From NCBI RefSeq assembly GCF_004912165.1, contig NZ_STGV01000005.1, positions 1 to 64,000 of the forward strand: a stretch of 64,000 bases of DNA, given 5' to 3'. This document shows, in pieces, positions 16,807-26,007 of this stretch; the stretch's first letter is position 1, and every line of letters starts with the position of its first letter. The translations under genes and the position numbers were made by a program. The DNA is from Peteryoungia ipomoeae (lineage in GTDB: Bacteria > Pseudomonadota > Alphaproteobacteria > Rhizobiales > Rhizobiaceae). The notes under the pieces are model-generated. The model worked only from the letters and a program-made list of their open reading frames with translations, was not told where the DNA came from and made no database searches.

Positions 16807-17097
16807 ATGAACATGATCCAAAGTTTCGCAGAAGGTGAAACCGAGCGCATCTTGTCCGGCCAGCGAAGCCGAAAGCTTCCGCCGGACATACAAGGCGTCG
16901 CGTTGAGAAAACTGCGCTTGATGAACAGTGCGCGAAACCTCAACGACCTGCGGGTGCCGCCGGGGAACCGACTGGAAGCGTTGAAGGGCAACCGGCTTGG
17001 ACAACACAGCATCCGAATCAATGACCAATGGCGCATTTGCTTCACCTGGAATGAAGGAGGACCAACCGATGTCGAGATCGTCGACCACCATGACTGA
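16807..17097 (+). CDS. higB: HigB-type toxin (RelE/ParE superfamily mRNA interferase)
   Basis: The 96-residue protein begins 'MIQSFAEGETERI' and carries the HigB/RelE core 'LRKLRLMNSARNLNDLRVPPGNRLEALKG', with 'QHSIRINDQWRICFTW' and 'DVEIVDHHD' near the C-terminus. These are hallmarks of host-inhibition toxins that cut mRNA on the ribosome. As usual for higBA, the toxin gene precedes the antitoxin gene, and the two overlap by 29 bases. ATG at 16813 is an alternative start. A perfect palindrome just upstream is the likely autoregulatory operator. Confidence 0.9.
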   Translation: MNMIQSFAEGETERILSGQRSRKLPPDIQGVALRKLRLMNSARNLNDLRVPPGNRLEALKGNRLGQHSIRINDQWRICFTWNEGGPTDVEIVDHHD

Positions 17098-17383
17098 CCT
17101 GCTCCCCAACCCGCATCCGGGAGACATCCTGCTGGAGGATTTCCTGAAGCCCATGGGATTGAGCCAGAATGCTTTGGCACGCGCGGTAAACGTCCCGCCC
17201 CGCAGGATCAATGAGATCGTGCTGGGCAAGCGATCTCTGACGGCGGACACCGATCTGCGTCTATCACGCTACTTCGGCGTTTCCGAAGGTTTTTTCCTCG
17301 GGCTGCAGGCGGATTACGACCTCATGCAGAGGCGGCGCGAGATCGGAGCGGAGTTGCAGCGAATTGAGCCGAGGGCCGCTTGA
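17069..17383 (+). CDS. higA: HigA-type antitoxin (XRE-family helix-turn-helix)
   Basis: A 104-residue HigA antitoxin. 'HPGDILLEDFLKPMGLSQNALARAVNVPPRRINEIVLGKRSLTADTDLRLSRYFG' is the classical HigA helix-turn-helix. It neutralises the HigB-type toxin and represses the operon. The ATG at 17069 is favoured because GAAGGAGGA lies eight bases upstream, inside the toxin gene; ATG at 17090 would also work. The C-terminal part (QADYDLMQRRREIGAELQRI) is a helix probably used for dimerisation. Confidence 0.9.
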   Translation: MSRSSTTMTDLLPNPHPGDILLEDFLKPMGLSQNALARAVNVPPRRINEIVLGKRSLTADTDLRLSRYFGVSEGFFLGLQADYDLMQRRREIGAELQRIEPRAA

Positions 17384-17445
17384 TGCCCCCTTGCTGCAAT
17401 GCCTCCCGTTAGAGATACTTTCCGCGTTGAAGATTGGAGACCCCA

Positions 17446-17697
17446 ATGCCGGGCATCACCATCGCACTTCCGGACGATCTGAAAGACTGGATCGACGAGA
17501 AAACCCAGAGCGGCGAATTCTCTGATTCCGGCGCCTATGTCTCGGATCTGATCCGCCGGGACCGGGAGCGGTCCGAAAAAATCGCAGCGATGCAATCTGC
17601 CGTGGATGCAGGCCTGGCAAGCGGCGTGGGCGATCGCACGGCAGAAGATCTGTTCGAGACGGCAAGGCGCCGGGTACAAACGGCCCGTGGCGCGTGA
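17446..17697 (+). CDS. parD: ParD-type antitoxin (ribbon-helix-helix)
   Basis: An 83-residue antitoxin. The N-terminal ITIALPDDLKDWIDEKTQSGEFSDSGAYVSDLIRRD is a ParD/CopG ribbon-helix-helix domain, and the C-terminal helix (from ~45) would wrap the toxin. The ATG at 17446 has GGAG at good distance; a TTG four codons upstream is a weaker choice. Its stop codon overlaps the start of the toxin gene (GTGA). It follows higBA by 62 bases, so two different toxin-antitoxin pairs lie side by side. Confidence 0.9.
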   Translation: MPGITIALPDDLKDWIDEKTQSGEFSDSGAYVSDLIRRDRERSEKIAAMQSAVDAGLASGVGDRTAEDLFETARRRVQTARGA

Positions 17698-17990
17698 AGA
17701 TGCGCTATCGGCTGTCTCGAAAAGCGGAAGCCGACATCATCGACATTGCCGAAACCGGCATCCGCAACTGGGGCCTTCGACAGGCGCGAACATATCACGA
17801 CGGGCTTTTTGAACTCTTCGAGCTGATCGCATCCACACCGGAAATGGCAAGGGAGCGAGACGAGCTCATTCCTCCCATGCGCGTCCAGCGGTTCAGGGCG
17901 CATCTGATTGTCTATCGGATCGAAGACAACGAAGTCCTTATCGTCCGCATTCGCCACAGCCGGGAAGATTGGCAGTCAGCCTCTAGATGA
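17694..17990 (+). CDS. parE: ParE-type toxin (RelE/ParE superfamily)
   Basis: A 98-residue ParE-like toxin starting with GTG overlapping the antitoxin stop; ATG at 17700 is an alternative. Signature text is YRLSRKAEADIIDIAETGIRNWGLRQARTYHDGLFELFELIASTPEMARERDE, then RVQRFRAHLIVYRIEDNEVLIVRIRHSREDW. ParE toxins poison DNA gyrase. The fold shared with RelE does not by itself prove the target, but the ParD-like partner supports ParE. The gene ends shortly before the trpE terminator, on the opposite strand. Confidence 0.9.
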   Translation: MKMRYRLSRKAEADIIDIAETGIRNWGLRQARTYHDGLFELFELIASTPEMARERDELIPPMRVQRFRAHLIVYRIEDNEVLIVRIRHSREDWQSASR

Positions 17991-18027
17991 CAGTCATATA
18001 GCGTGGTTCAGGTGCCCCCAATGCAAT

Positions 18028-18047
18028 CGGGGCGCCGAAGCGCCCCG
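18028..18047. terminator. hairpin terminator between parE and trpE
   Basis: CGGGGCGC (18028-18035) pairs with GCGCCCCG (18040-18047) over a CGAA loop. It lies between the 3' ends of convergent parE and trpE and can serve both. No strong T-tract is present on either side. Confidence 0.6.
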
Positions 18048-18057
18048 CTCTGTTGGC

Positions 18058-20241
18058 TCACGCCGCCTTCACCTTCTTCCGCTTTGCCAGCTTCTCCACC
18101 ACGTTCTCGATCATCCGCATGCCGGCGTCGCCGCCGAGCGTCATGATCGATTCCGGGTGGAACTGGACGGCGGCGACCGGTTCCTTCGTGTGCTCGATGC
18201 CCATGATCGTGCCGTCCTCGCTTTCGGCCGTGATGATGAAGTCACGGTGAAGCGTCGAGGGATCGGCAAAGATCGAATGGTAGCGGCCAACGGTGACTTC
18301 GTGGCCGAGGCCATCAAAGACGAGACCCGGCTCGAGCACGCGGATGCGCGACGGCTTGCCATGCATGGGAACGGCGAGCTGGCGCAACTCCCCGCCATAG
18401 GATTCGGCCAGCGCCTGAAGGCCAAGGCAGACGCCGAAGATCGGCAGCTCGCGGGCGCGCGCCTTCTTGATCGTCGCCTTGCAGTCGAAATCGGTCGGCG
18501 AGCCCGGACCGGGCGAGAGCACGACGAGATCGGGGTTGAGACGATCGAAGATCTCTTCCGGCACCGGCGTGCGCACCGTGTTCACGGTCGCCCCCGTCTG
18601 GCGGAAGTAATTGGCGAGCGTATGGACAAAACTATCCTCGTGGTCGACGAGCAGGATGTTGACGCCCTGCCCCACGCTTGCCACGCCGCGCTTGGATTTC
18701 GGATCGGACTTGGCGTCGCGGATGGCTGCAATCATGGCGGATGCCTTCAGTTCGGTTTCGGCCTCTTCCTCATGCGGATCGCTGTCGTTGAGCAGCGTCG
18801 CACCGGCACGCACTTCAGCAATACCATCCTTGATGCGCACTGTGCGCAACGTCAGCCCCGTATTCATGTCGCCATTGAAGCCGACCATGCCGATCGCGCC
18901 GCCATACCAGGCGCGCGGGCTCTTCTCATGCTTCTCGATGAAACGCATGGCCCAGAGCTTTGGCGCACCGGTCACCGTGACGGCCCAGGCGTGAGAGAGG
19001 AAGCCGTCAAAGGCGTCCATGCCGTCGCGCAGGCGGCCTTCGATGTGGTCCACGGTGTGGATGAGGCGCGAATACATCTCGATCTGGCGGCGGCCGATGA
19101 CCTTGACCGAGCCCGGCTCGCAGACGCGGGACTTGTCGTTTCGGTCGACATCCGAGCACATGGTGAGCTCGCTCTCGTCCTTCTTGGAGTTGAGCAGCTT
19201 CAGGATCTGGGCGGAATCCTCGATCGGATCCGCGCCGCGCCGGATCGTGCCGGAGATCGGGCAGGTCTCGATGCGGCGACCATTCACCCGCACGAACATC
19301 TCCGGCGAGGCGCCGACGAGATATTCCTGATGGCCGAGATTGATGAAGAAGGAATAAGGCGACGGATTGATGTCCTTCAGTCGCTTGGAAATCTGCGACG
19401 GCTTGGAATCGCAGCGTTCCATGAATTTTTGCCCCGGAACCACCTCGAACAGGTCGCCCTTGCGGAAGCTTTCCTTCGCCTTGACAACGAGTTCGGCATA
19501 TTCGCCCGGCCGGTGATCGCCACGCGGCGGGATCGTATCGACATGCTGGAAAGGCTCCGGCGCGATCTCTTCCGCCTGGCCGATTGTCGTCACGTCACCC
19601 TTGGTGAAGTCGTAACGATCGATCCAGGCCTTGGCCGAATAGTGGTCGACGACAAGGATCTCGTCCGGCAGAAACAGCACCATGTCGCGCTGGTCGTCCG
19701 GCCGGGTGAGCTTGAGCTCGATGGCATCAAACTGGAAGGCCAGATCGTAGCCGAAGGCGCCGAACAGGCCGATGGCGGAATCTTCTTCCGAATAGAACAA
19801 TGCAGTGATCGCACGCAGAACCGTGAAGACGGTCGGCATCTTCGAGCGTTCTTCCTCGGTGAACACGCGCGACGGCAGCTTGACGTCGAGATCAAGCCGG
19901 GTGGCAGTGCGGGCGCCGAGCGCCAGATCCTCGACGCCGGCCAGCGCCTCGGCAATCATGGTCAACAAGGCCTCGCCGCGACCGTTATAGGCCTCGATCC
20001 AGACCTTGCGGCCAAAGGAGGAAATGCCGAGCGGCGGATCGACGATGGCCGTGTCCCAGCGGGTGTAGCGGCCGGGATATTCGTAATTGGAGGAAAACAC
20101 CGCGCCGCGCCGCTCGTCGAGCTTGTCGACATAGGTCGAGATCGCATCGGCATAGGAGGTCGGCCGCCGCTTGCGCGTGACGGTCACGCCGCCGCGCGTC
20201 TGATAGGCTTCCGAGCCGTCTTCCTGCAAAATCGTCGACAT
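18058..20241 (-). CDS. trpE: anthranilate synthase, fused TrpE-TrpG
   Basis: The 727-residue enzyme makes anthranilate from chorismate and glutamine, the first step of tryptophan synthesis. Residues ~1-515 are the TrpE (chorismate-binding) part, with 'SPEMFVRV' and '[10 protein letters not shown]' motifs. Residues ~525-720 are the glutamine amidotransferase: [19 protein letters not shown], the [10 protein letters not shown] block, the catalytic Cys in GVCLGLQ, and VQFHPES with His/Glu. Fusion of the two subunits is typical of rhizobia. Expression is controlled by the trpL leader and attenuator just upstream. The other trp genes are elsewhere, as is usual in this group. Confidence 0.96.
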   Translation of the reverse strand: MSTILQEDGSEAYQTRGGVTVTRKRRPTSYADAISTYVDKLDERRGAVFSSNYEYPGRYTRWDTAIVDPPLGISSFGRKVWIEAYNGRGEALLTMIAEALAGVEDLALGARTATRLDLDVKLPSRVFTEEERSKMPTVFTVLRAITALFYSEEDSAIGLFGAFGYDLAFQFDAIELKLTRPDDQRDMVLFLPDEILVVDHYSAKAWIDRYDFTKGDVTTIGQAEEIAPEPFQHVDTIPPRGDHRPGEYAELVVKAKESFRKGDLFEVVPGQKFMERCDSKPSQISKRLKDINPSPYSFFINLGHQEYLVGASPEMFVRVNGRRIETCPISGTIRRGADPIEDSAQILKLLNSKKDESELTMCSDVDRNDKSRVCEPGSVKVIGRRQIEMYSRLIHTVDHIEGRLRDGMDAFDGFLSHAWAVTVTGAPKLWAMRFIEKHEKSPRAWYGGAIGMVGFNGDMNTGLTLRTVRIKDGIAEVRAGATLLNDSDPHEEEAETELKASAMIAAIRDAKSDPKSKRGVASVGQGVNILLVDHEDSFVHTLANYFRQTGATVNTVRTPVPEEIFDRLNPDLVVLSPGPGSPTDFDCKATIKKARARELPIFGVCLGLQALAESYGGELRQLAVPMHGKPSRIRVLEPGLVFDGLGHEVTVGRYHSIFADPSTLHRDFIITAESEDGTIMGIEHTKEPVAAVQFHPESIMTLGGDAGMRMIENVVEKLAKRKKVKAA

Positions 20242-20292
20242 GTCTGTCCTTCTCCATTCATGAGGCCCGCCTGATGAGCAGGCCTTGAATAC

Positions 20293-20329
20293 AAAAAAGC
20301 CGCCTCAGGAAAGTTTCCGGGCGGCTTTG
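20293..20329 (-). terminator. trp attenuator (intrinsic terminator in trpE leader)
   Basis: On the minus strand AAAGCCGCC (20319-20327 region) pairs with GGCGGCTTT (20296-20304 region), followed by a run of T. It lies between trpL and trpE. When tryptophan is plentiful the ribosome finishes trpL and this stem forms, stopping transcription. The released leader would be the rnTrpL small RNA. Confidence 0.9.
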
Positions 20330-20367
20330 GGGTCAATCCTATCAAGACATGACTGGTCAAGGCCGCG

Positions 20368-20412
20368 TTAGCGTGCCCACCACCAAGCAAAGGTCTTCGA
20401 TACGATCTTCAT
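20368..20412 (-). CDS. trpL: trp operon leader peptide TrpL
   Basis: A 14-codon frame encodes MKIVSKTFAWWWAR followed by TAA. Three consecutive Trp codons near the end make this an unmistakable transcription-attenuation leader. In Sinorhizobium meliloti the equivalent transcript is known as the small RNA rnTrpL, which acts in trans on other mRNAs, and the peptide has regulatory roles of its own. Whether that holds here is inference. No Shine-Dalgarno sequence precedes the ATG. The likely -10 box lies only nine bases away, so the mRNA is probably nearly leaderless. Confidence 0.93.
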   Translation of the reverse strand: MKIVSKTFAWWWAR

Positions 20413-20420
20413 GGACGAAT

Positions 20421-20449
20421 GCATAACGCGACGGCCCCGCCTTAGCAAG
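20421..20449 (-). promoter_or_regulatory. candidate promoter of trpL-trpE
   Basis: On the minus strand CTTGCT (-35 like) is followed after 17 bases by TTATGC (-10 like). The first base of the trpL ATG is nine bases after the -10 box, so transcription should begin at or very near the start codon. Confidence 0.5.
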
Positions 20450-20528
20450 GGCGTTTTGCGGACCGACAAGCGGGAAACCTTTCGCGTGTTCGCGCTTTTT
20501 ACCTCCGGGCTGGGGATAGGGAGACGAG

Positions 20529-21527
20529 ATGACAAAGACGATAGTCCCTGCCCTGATCGGATTGGCTCTGGTTTGGCCCCTGGCAACCGGCGTGACGCTG
20601 CCGAACCGCGGACCAAAGCCTGCCAAGCGGCCGGAGATCACAGCACCCGCTGCTCCGGCAAATCCGCAAGCGGATGCTGCCGCTGACGAAACAGAGGCCG
20701 CCCCGCCGGCGAGCGTGCCGAAGCCGGACCCGAAGCCTGCAACACCACCCGAAGACGTGGCGAAGCCCAAGCCGGCGCCCGAGGACCCAAAGACTGAGAC
20801 GTCGCCTAAGTCGGAGGCGCCCGCAGGCTCGTCGCAAGAGGATGGGCCATCGCCGAAACAGGGTGCCGATACGTCCGCGCAGGACAAGGACGTCGACAGG
20901 GAAAACACAGAGGACGACAAGGCGGAGGAAAAGGCGGAACCCATCAATCCGCCACCGCCCGCCGAGGATCCACAGGAGCTGGCGGCCTGCCTTGCCGAAC
21001 TGAAGGCCATTGGCGCAAGCTTCGAAGTCAAACCGGTGATCGACGATGCCGGCGGTTGCGGCATGGCAAGCCCGGTCATTCTCAAAAAGCCCATGCCGGA
21101 TGTGGCGCTTGAGCCGGAGGCAACACTCCGATGCGAGACCGCGCTGCAGCTGTCGCGGATGACGCGCGACATGATCGGTCCGGCGGCAGCGATCGCCTTT
21201 CCCGACAAGCCGAAGCTCAGCGCCATCCTGCAGGCATCAGGCTATGTCTGCCGCAACCGTAATAGCGCGGAGACCGGCAAGGTTTCCGAACACGCCTATG
21301 GCAATGCCATCGATATCGCCGGCCTGCGGTTCGGCAAGGAGGATCAGGCCGTGATGATTGCCAAGCAGGACGACGGCACCGCCGAAGCCGCCTTCCAGCG
21401 CGCCTTCAATGCTTTTGCCTGCCTCTACTTCACGACCGTGCTCTCGCCGGGCAGCGATGCGACCCATCAGGATCACATGCATCTTGATGTGATCGAGCGA
21501 AAGAGCGGCTATAGGTATTGCCGCTAG
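20529..21527 (+). CDS. extensin-like C-terminal domain protein, exported, Pro-rich
   Basis: The 332-residue protein has an N-terminal hydrophobic export signal (~1-22) and a long Pro/Lys/Glu-rich low-complexity region (~25-145). The C-terminal extensin-like domain (~148-332) has cysteines such as AACLAEL, GGCGM, LRCET, YVCRN and FACLYF. That domain holds HAYGNAIDIAG and HQDHMHLD, which resemble the zinc-binding H...D...HxH pattern of M15-type D,D-carboxypeptidases. A peptidoglycan or cell-wall role is therefore plausible but unproven. GGGAGA gives a good ribosome site. It is divergent from trpL. Confidence 0.85.
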   Translation: MTKTIVPALIGLALVWPLATGVTLPNRGPKPAKRPEITAPAAPANPQADAAADETEAAPPASVPKPDPKPATPPEDVAKPKPAPEDPKTETSPKSEAPAGSSQEDGPSPKQGADTSAQDKDVDRENTEDDKAEEKAEPINPPPPAEDPQELAACLAELKAIGASFEVKPVIDDAGGCGMASPVILKKPMPDVALEPEATLRCETALQLSRMTRDMIGPAAAIAFPDKPKLSAILQASGYVCRNRNSAETGKVSEHAYGNAIDIAGLRFGKEDQAVMIAKQDDGTAEAAFQRAFNAFACLYFTTVLSPGSDATHQDHMHLDVIERKSGYRYCR

Positions 21528-21554
21528 GGGGCGCGGTCGCCGCCCTCGCCCGCC

Positions 21555-21923
21555 TCAGGCTCTGGAAAATCCGCGAAGGGTAACACCGGGCCCGCCGCGA
21601 AAATCGGCGGGTCTTTGCATATCCGCATCGGCGGCGGCGAAGGCAAAACTGTCGCTCGAAAGGGTGTAGATGGCCGGCAACGGCCGCCCCGCATCCGGCC
21701 CGACACTGTCGATCCAGTCGATCGCCTTGGGCGACGTCGTCTCGTCGAGCACGAAGGCCCCTTCGATCAGCGTCTCCCCGCCGGGAATGGCGACATGGAA
21801 GCGATTGCCTGAAATCGTCATGATCGCGCCGTCGGCGCCATGCGTGTCCGGCGGATCGACCACGCCATTTTCTTCAAAACGAACCTGTCGCCATCGCCCC
21901 TGAAGCGCGTCGAAATCAGTCAT
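21555..21923 (-). CDS. hypothetical protein, TIGR03067-like beta-barrel
   Basis: A 122-residue small soluble protein. The text LQGRWRQVRFEENGVVDPP, then GNRFHV, then 'TSPKAIDWIDSVGPDAGRPLPAIYTL' resembles the TIGR03067 family, a lipocalin-like module of unknown role seen in many bacteria. The match is from memory of the pattern and is moderate. The ATG at 21923 is preferred over a TTG two codons upstream. It lies 46 bases before fhs ends on the same strand, so it is downstream of nothing obvious and could be read through from fhs in the other orientation only by chance. Confidence 0.6.
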   Translation of the reverse strand: MTDFDALQGRWRQVRFEENGVVDPPDTHGADGAIMTISGNRFHVAIPGGETLIEGAFVLDETTSPKAIDWIDSVGPDAGRPLPAIYTLSSDSFAFAAADADMQRPADFRGGPGVTLRGFSRA

Positions 21924-21969
21924 CAGCAATCCCGTCTATCGCCTTTAAAGCCGCTCCTGCTCCAGCGTC

Positions 21970-23637
21970 TCAAAACAGCCCCTCGATTGCCCCGGCCTCG
22001 TTGAGACGGATGCGCTCGGAAGAAGGTACGCGTGGCAGGCCGGGCATGGTCATGATCTCGCCGGTGATGGCGACGACGAAGCCAGCACCTGCCGAGAGAC
22101 GCACTTCACGCACATGCACGCTGTGGCCTTCCGGCGCGCCGCGCAGTGTCGGATCGGTCGAAAACGAATACTGTGTCTTCGCCATGCAGACCGGAAGATT
22201 GCCATACCCCTTGGCCTCCCAGTCGGCGAGCTGGTCGCGCACTGCCTTTTCGGCCGTCACCTCGCCGGCGCGGTAAATCTCGGTGGCGACGCGCTCGATC
22301 TTGGCAAACAGCGGCATTGCGTCAGGATAGAGCGGGCGGAAATCCGAAGGTTTGTCCGCCATGCGAACCACGGCTTCGGCAAGATCCGTGATGCCGGCGG
22401 AGCCTTCGGCCCAGTGGCGACAAACATGAACCTCGGAGCCGAGGCCGGCGGCCACCGCCCGGATCGCCTCGATTTCGGCCATGCTGTCGCCGGTGAAGTG
22501 GTTGATCGCGACGATCGCCGGGACGCCGAATTTGGCGAGGTTTTCGAGATGCCGGGCAAGGTTGACCGAGCCGCGCTTCACTGCCTCGACATTTTCCGCG
22601 CCAAGATCGTCCTTGGCGACGCCGCCGTTCATCTTGAGCGCGCGGACTGTGGCGACCAGCACCACCGCTGCCGGGGAAAGACCGGCCTTGCGGCATTTGA
22701 TGTCGAAGAATTTTTCCGCTCCGAGATCGGCGCCGAAGCCTGCTTCGGTCACGACATAGTCGCCGAGTTTCAGCGCCGTCTTCGTCGCGATCACCGAATT
22801 GCAGCCATGCGCGATATTGGCGAAGGGACCGCCATGCACGAAGGCGGGATTGTTCTCCAGCGTCTGCACGAGGTTCGGCTGCAGCGCCTCCTTGAGCAGC
22901 ACGGCCATGGCGCCATCCGCCTTCAGGTCACGGGCGAAGACGGGGCTCTTGTCGCGCCGGTAACCCACGATGATCGCGCCGAGGCGGCGCTCCAGATCGT
23001 CGAGATCCGTGGCAAGGCAGAGGATCGCCATGATCTCGGAGGCAACCGTGATGTCGAAACCGGCTTCACGCGGAAATCCGTTGGACGGGCCACCGAGCGA
23101 GGTGACAATGCCGCGCAGTGCCCGGTCGTTCATGTCCATGACCCGGCGCCAGGTGATGCGCCGCGTATCGAGATCCAGCGCATTGCCCCAGTAGACGTGA
23201 TTGTCGATCAGGGCTGACAAGAGATTGTGCGCAGACGTGATGGCGTGAAAGTCGCCGGTGAAGTGGAGATTGATCTCCTCCATCGGCACCACCTGGGCAT
23301 AACCGCCGCCAGCAGCCCCGCCCTTGACCCCGAAACAGGGGCCAAGCGACGGTTCGCGCACGCAGATCACGGCGCGCTTGCCGATCCGGTTCAGCCCGTC
23401 GCCGAGGCCGACGGTTGTCGTGGTCTTGCCCTCGCCTGCTGGCGTCGGGTTGATGGCCGTGACGAGAATGAGCTTGCCGTCGGGACGATCGGCGAGGCTA
23501 TCGATGAAGGCAGAGGAGACCTTGGCCTTGTCATGGCCGAAAGGAATGAGGCTTTCTGCGGGAATTCCGAGCCGAGAGCCGATGTCCTGAATGGGGCGTT
23601 TCTGCGCCGCGCGGGCGATCTCGATATCGGAGGTCAT
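21970..23637 (-). CDS. fhs: formate--tetrahydrofolate ligase
   Basis: The 555-residue enzyme joins formate to tetrahydrofolate using ATP, giving 10-formyl-THF for one-carbon metabolism. The P-loop TPAGEGKT (65-72) is followed by [27 protein letters not shown] and the long conserved stretch '[16 protein letters not shown]'. Length and order match the family throughout, with no gaps. It is cytoplasmic. It stands alone in this window. The folate-linked dehydrogenase at 1639-4200 could supply or use the same pool, but there is no operon link. Confidence 0.97.
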   Translation of the reverse strand: MTSDIEIARAAQKRPIQDIGSRLGIPAESLIPFGHDKAKVSSAFIDSLADRPDGKLILVTAINPTPAGEGKTTTTVGLGDGLNRIGKRAVICVREPSLGPCFGVKGGAAGGGYAQVVPMEEINLHFTGDFHAITSAHNLLSALIDNHVYWGNALDLDTRRITWRRVMDMNDRALRGIVTSLGGPSNGFPREAGFDITVASEIMAILCLATDLDDLERRLGAIIVGYRRDKSPVFARDLKADGAMAVLLKEALQPNLVQTLENNPAFVHGGPFANIAHGCNSVIATKTALKLGDYVVTEAGFGADLGAEKFFDIKCRKAGLSPAAVVLVATVRALKMNGGVAKDDLGAENVEAVKRGSVNLARHLENLAKFGVPAIVAINHFTGDSMAEIEAIRAVAAGLGSEVHVCRHWAEGSAGITDLAEAVVRMADKPSDFRPLYPDAMPLFAKIERVATEIYRAGEVTAEKAVRDQLADWEAKGYGNLPVCMAKTQYSFSTDPTLRGAPEGHSVHVREVRLSAGAGFVVAITGEIMTMPGLPRVPSSERIRLNEAGAIEGLF

Positions 23638-23838
23638 GTCGTTCCTGCTTCAGATTATGTCGCGTGACCATCGTTTGCCGCTGCTTCCGAGGCAAGAGGG
23701 ACAGCGGCCTTTTCCACGGCGGGGCGCGCCTTGGTGGCATGAGCCCGTCCCGCATTGCACTTTCTGCGGATCTTGGCATCATTCTGCAACGCAAGGCGGC
23801 AGGCCACATCATCAACCCAAGGCAGCGTGGAGGCAGGC

Positions 23839-25392
23839 ATGAAGACGATCGTGATCTGTGCCGATGGCACCTGGAATACGCCTGACATGAGCGACAACGG
23901 CATCCCGTCGCCGACCAATGTCTGGAAATTCTTCCATGCCGTCGCCGAACGCGAAGCCTCCGGCATCAAACAGGAGAAATACTACCACCCCGGCGTCGGC
24001 ACCGACGGCGGCAAGCTGCGACGGCTGATCGGCGGCGGCACGGGAAAGGGCCTCGATCAGAACATCAAGAGCGCATATCGCTGGCTTGCAGGCACCTATG
24101 CGGCCGGCGACCGGATCTTCCTTATCGGCTTCAGCCGGGGTGCCTATACGGTGCGGAGCCTTGGCGGCATGATATCGAAATGCGGCCTGGCCGATCTGCC
24201 CTTTGGCAACCATCCAAAGCAGGCTTGGGCGGCGGTTGATCGCATCTTCGATGCTTACCGTGCCGACGGCCCAAGCTCCGTTGCGGCCGCAGCCGACCTG
24301 CCCTTCCACAATGCGGAAGCCGGTACCCTGCCGGCCAAATCGACACGGATCCGCTTCATCGGCGTCTGGGATACGGTGGGCGCGCTCGGTATTCCCGACG
24401 ATCTCGCCTTTCTCAACCTGCTCGACAATCCCGACAAGCACCGTTTCCACGACACGGAAATCAGCACGGTGGTGGACATCGCCCGCCACGCGGTGGCAAT
24501 CGACGAATGGCGCCAGAGTTTTCTGCCGACACTGTGGCAACCCAACCCCGACATCGACATGCAGCAGGTCTGGTTTCCCGGCGTGCATGGCAATATCGGC
24601 GGCGGTTATGCGAGAACCGGGCTCTCGGATGGCGCGCTCGAATGGATGGTGGGCGAAGCGCAGAAGGCAGGCCTTGGCTTCAATCCCGATACGATTGCAC
24701 AGATCAGGCCAGATCCGCGCGACATGCTGCATGACAGCCTGAAGGGTGTGTTCAAATCCTTGAAGACCCGTCCCCGCGCCGTGCCGCGCTTGAGCAATGC
24801 CCATCCCGATCCCGCCATTCATGCCTCTGCGCTGGAACGCCAGAAAGATCCGCCGATCACCGCTGGCAGCTATTGGCCGCATCGCCCGCTTCCCGCGACC
24901 GTCGACGTGTTTGCCCGCGAACTGTGGAACGCGACCGGCATCTATCTGGAAAAGGGCCAGCGCTACCGGCTGGAGGCGCAAGGCGAATGGAAGGACGCCG
25001 AAATCACGGCGGGGCCGGCAGGCACCGGCGACGGAAAATTCCAGCCGCGGGAGTTCCTTCACCTGGCCGGCACGGCCATGGGCAAGCTGGAATCGCTGAC
25101 CCGCAGGCTGATGAAAAACGAACAGCTGGATTTCTGGCTGACAAAACGGGTGGAGGATGCCGCCTGGTTCGCGTTGATCGGCGTGATCGCCAACAATCAT
25201 CCACCGCCGAAACGCAAGAATGATGAGCGGATCGTCGACCGCCTGCCGCACGAGGTTTTTGTCATCGGCACCGGCCTCGACATCACGCCGCAGGCAAGCG
25301 GCTATCTCTACTGCTTCGCCAACGATGCCTGGCAGACCTATGGCAACAACCGCGGCAACCTACGTCTATCGGTCACTCCGCTCACCGTCTGA
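23839..25392 (+). CDS. DUF2235 alpha/beta-hydrolase (Tle1-like phospholipase fold)
   Basis: The 517-residue protein begins MKTIVICADGTWNTPD, the hallmark of DUF2235. It has a serine-hydrolase elbow GFSRGAY (97-103, Ser99), with later acid and His residues (FIGVWDTVGALG and GVHGNIGGGYA). Type VI secretion phospholipases of the Tle1 group share this core. No vgrG, hcp or immunity gene is adjacent here, so an effector role is doubtful. The C-terminal ~150 residues (from PLPATVDVFARELWNATGIYLEKGQRYRLEA) form a separate beta-rich domain. I chose the ATG at 23839, which follows GGAGGCAGG; earlier ATGs lack a ribosome site. Confidence 0.85.
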   Translation: MKTIVICADGTWNTPDMSDNGIPSPTNVWKFFHAVAEREASGIKQEKYYHPGVGTDGGKLRRLIGGGTGKGLDQNIKSAYRWLAGTYAAGDRIFLIGFSRGAYTVRSLGGMISKCGLADLPFGNHPKQAWAAVDRIFDAYRADGPSSVAAAADLPFHNAEAGTLPAKSTRIRFIGVWDTVGALGIPDDLAFLNLLDNPDKHRFHDTEISTVVDIARHAVAIDEWRQSFLPTLWQPNPDIDMQQVWFPGVHGNIGGGYARTGLSDGALEWMVGEAQKAGLGFNPDTIAQIRPDPRDMLHDSLKGVFKSLKTRPRAVPRLSNAHPDPAIHASALERQKDPPITAGSYWPHRPLPATVDVFARELWNATGIYLEKGQRYRLEAQGEWKDAEITAGPAGTGDGKFQPREFLHLAGTAMGKLESLTRRLMKNEQLDFWLTKRVEDAAWFALIGVIANNHPPPKRKNDERIVDRLPHEVFVIGTGLDITPQASGYLYCFANDAWQTYGNNRGNLRLSVTPLTV

Positions 25393-25485
25393 TCCAGCAA
25401 GTCGCACGACATCGGGCATTGCATCTTGTTCTTGTCATCGTCAGCCATTATCTGGCCCGAGCGTTGCCCCTGCATGAGGATTGCC

Positions 25486-26007
25486 ATGAAATCTCTGGAA
25501 CTGCTGATCGAAAAAATCATCCTGTCGAGCCGTTGGATCCTCGTGGTCTTCTACCTGGGGCTCGTCGCGGCGCTTGCCGTCTACGCTTTGTCTTTCGGCT
25601 ACAAGTTCCTGAAGATCGCGCAGAATGTCTTCGTCTATGAAGACTTCGAGATGATCCTTGCCATGCTGGCCCTCATCGATGCGGCCTTGGTCGCCAGCCT
25701 GATCGTCATGGTGATGATTTCCGGTTACGAGAATTTCGTCAGCCGCTTCGACGAGGCAGACGATCAGGTCTCCTTCCTCGGCAAGCTCGATTCCGGCAGC
25801 CTGAAGATCAAGGTCGCCTCCTCGATTGTCGCGATCTCCTCGATCCACTTGCTTCAGGTTTTCCTGAATGCCAATCACTATACCGACAGCAAGCTGATGT
25901 GGCTGACGCTCATCCACCTCGCTTTCGTCGTCTCAGCGGTCATGCTCGGCTATCTCGAAGTGATGATGAACGGCAAGAAGAAGACGGGCGACGCCGACAA
26001 GATCTAG
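25486..26007 (+). CDS. YqhA/UPF0114 family membrane protein
   Basis: A 173-residue inner-membrane protein starting MKSLELLIEKIILSSRWILVVFYLGL, the typical UPF0114 (YqhA) opening. It has about four membrane segments and the conserved 'SGYENFVSRFD' block. The function of the family is unknown. The ATG at 25486 has GAGGA upstream. It follows the DUF2235 gene by 93 bases on the same strand and may be co-transcribed. The TAG stop codon is the first triplet of a dispersed repeat that also abuts the CDF gene at 15719. Confidence 0.88.
   Translation: MKSLELLIEKIILSSRWILVVFYLGLVAALAVYALSFGYKFLKIAQNVFVYEDFEMILAMLALIDAALVASLIVMVMISGYENFVSRFDEADDQVSFLGKLDSGSLKIKVASSIVAISSIHLLQVFLNANHYTDSKLMWLTLIHLAFVVSAVMLGYLEVMMNGKKKTGDADKI

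Noticed and set aside
17908-20274. 788-codon plus-strand open frame opposite trpE
   Set aside because: Antisense shadow of trpE; Ala/Arg/Asp-rich with no domain and it overlaps the leader side of trpE.
23839-25392. DUF2235 protein as a type VI secretion effector
   Set aside because: No vgrG, hcp, PAAR or immunity gene nearby; the neighbour is a UPF0114 membrane protein.
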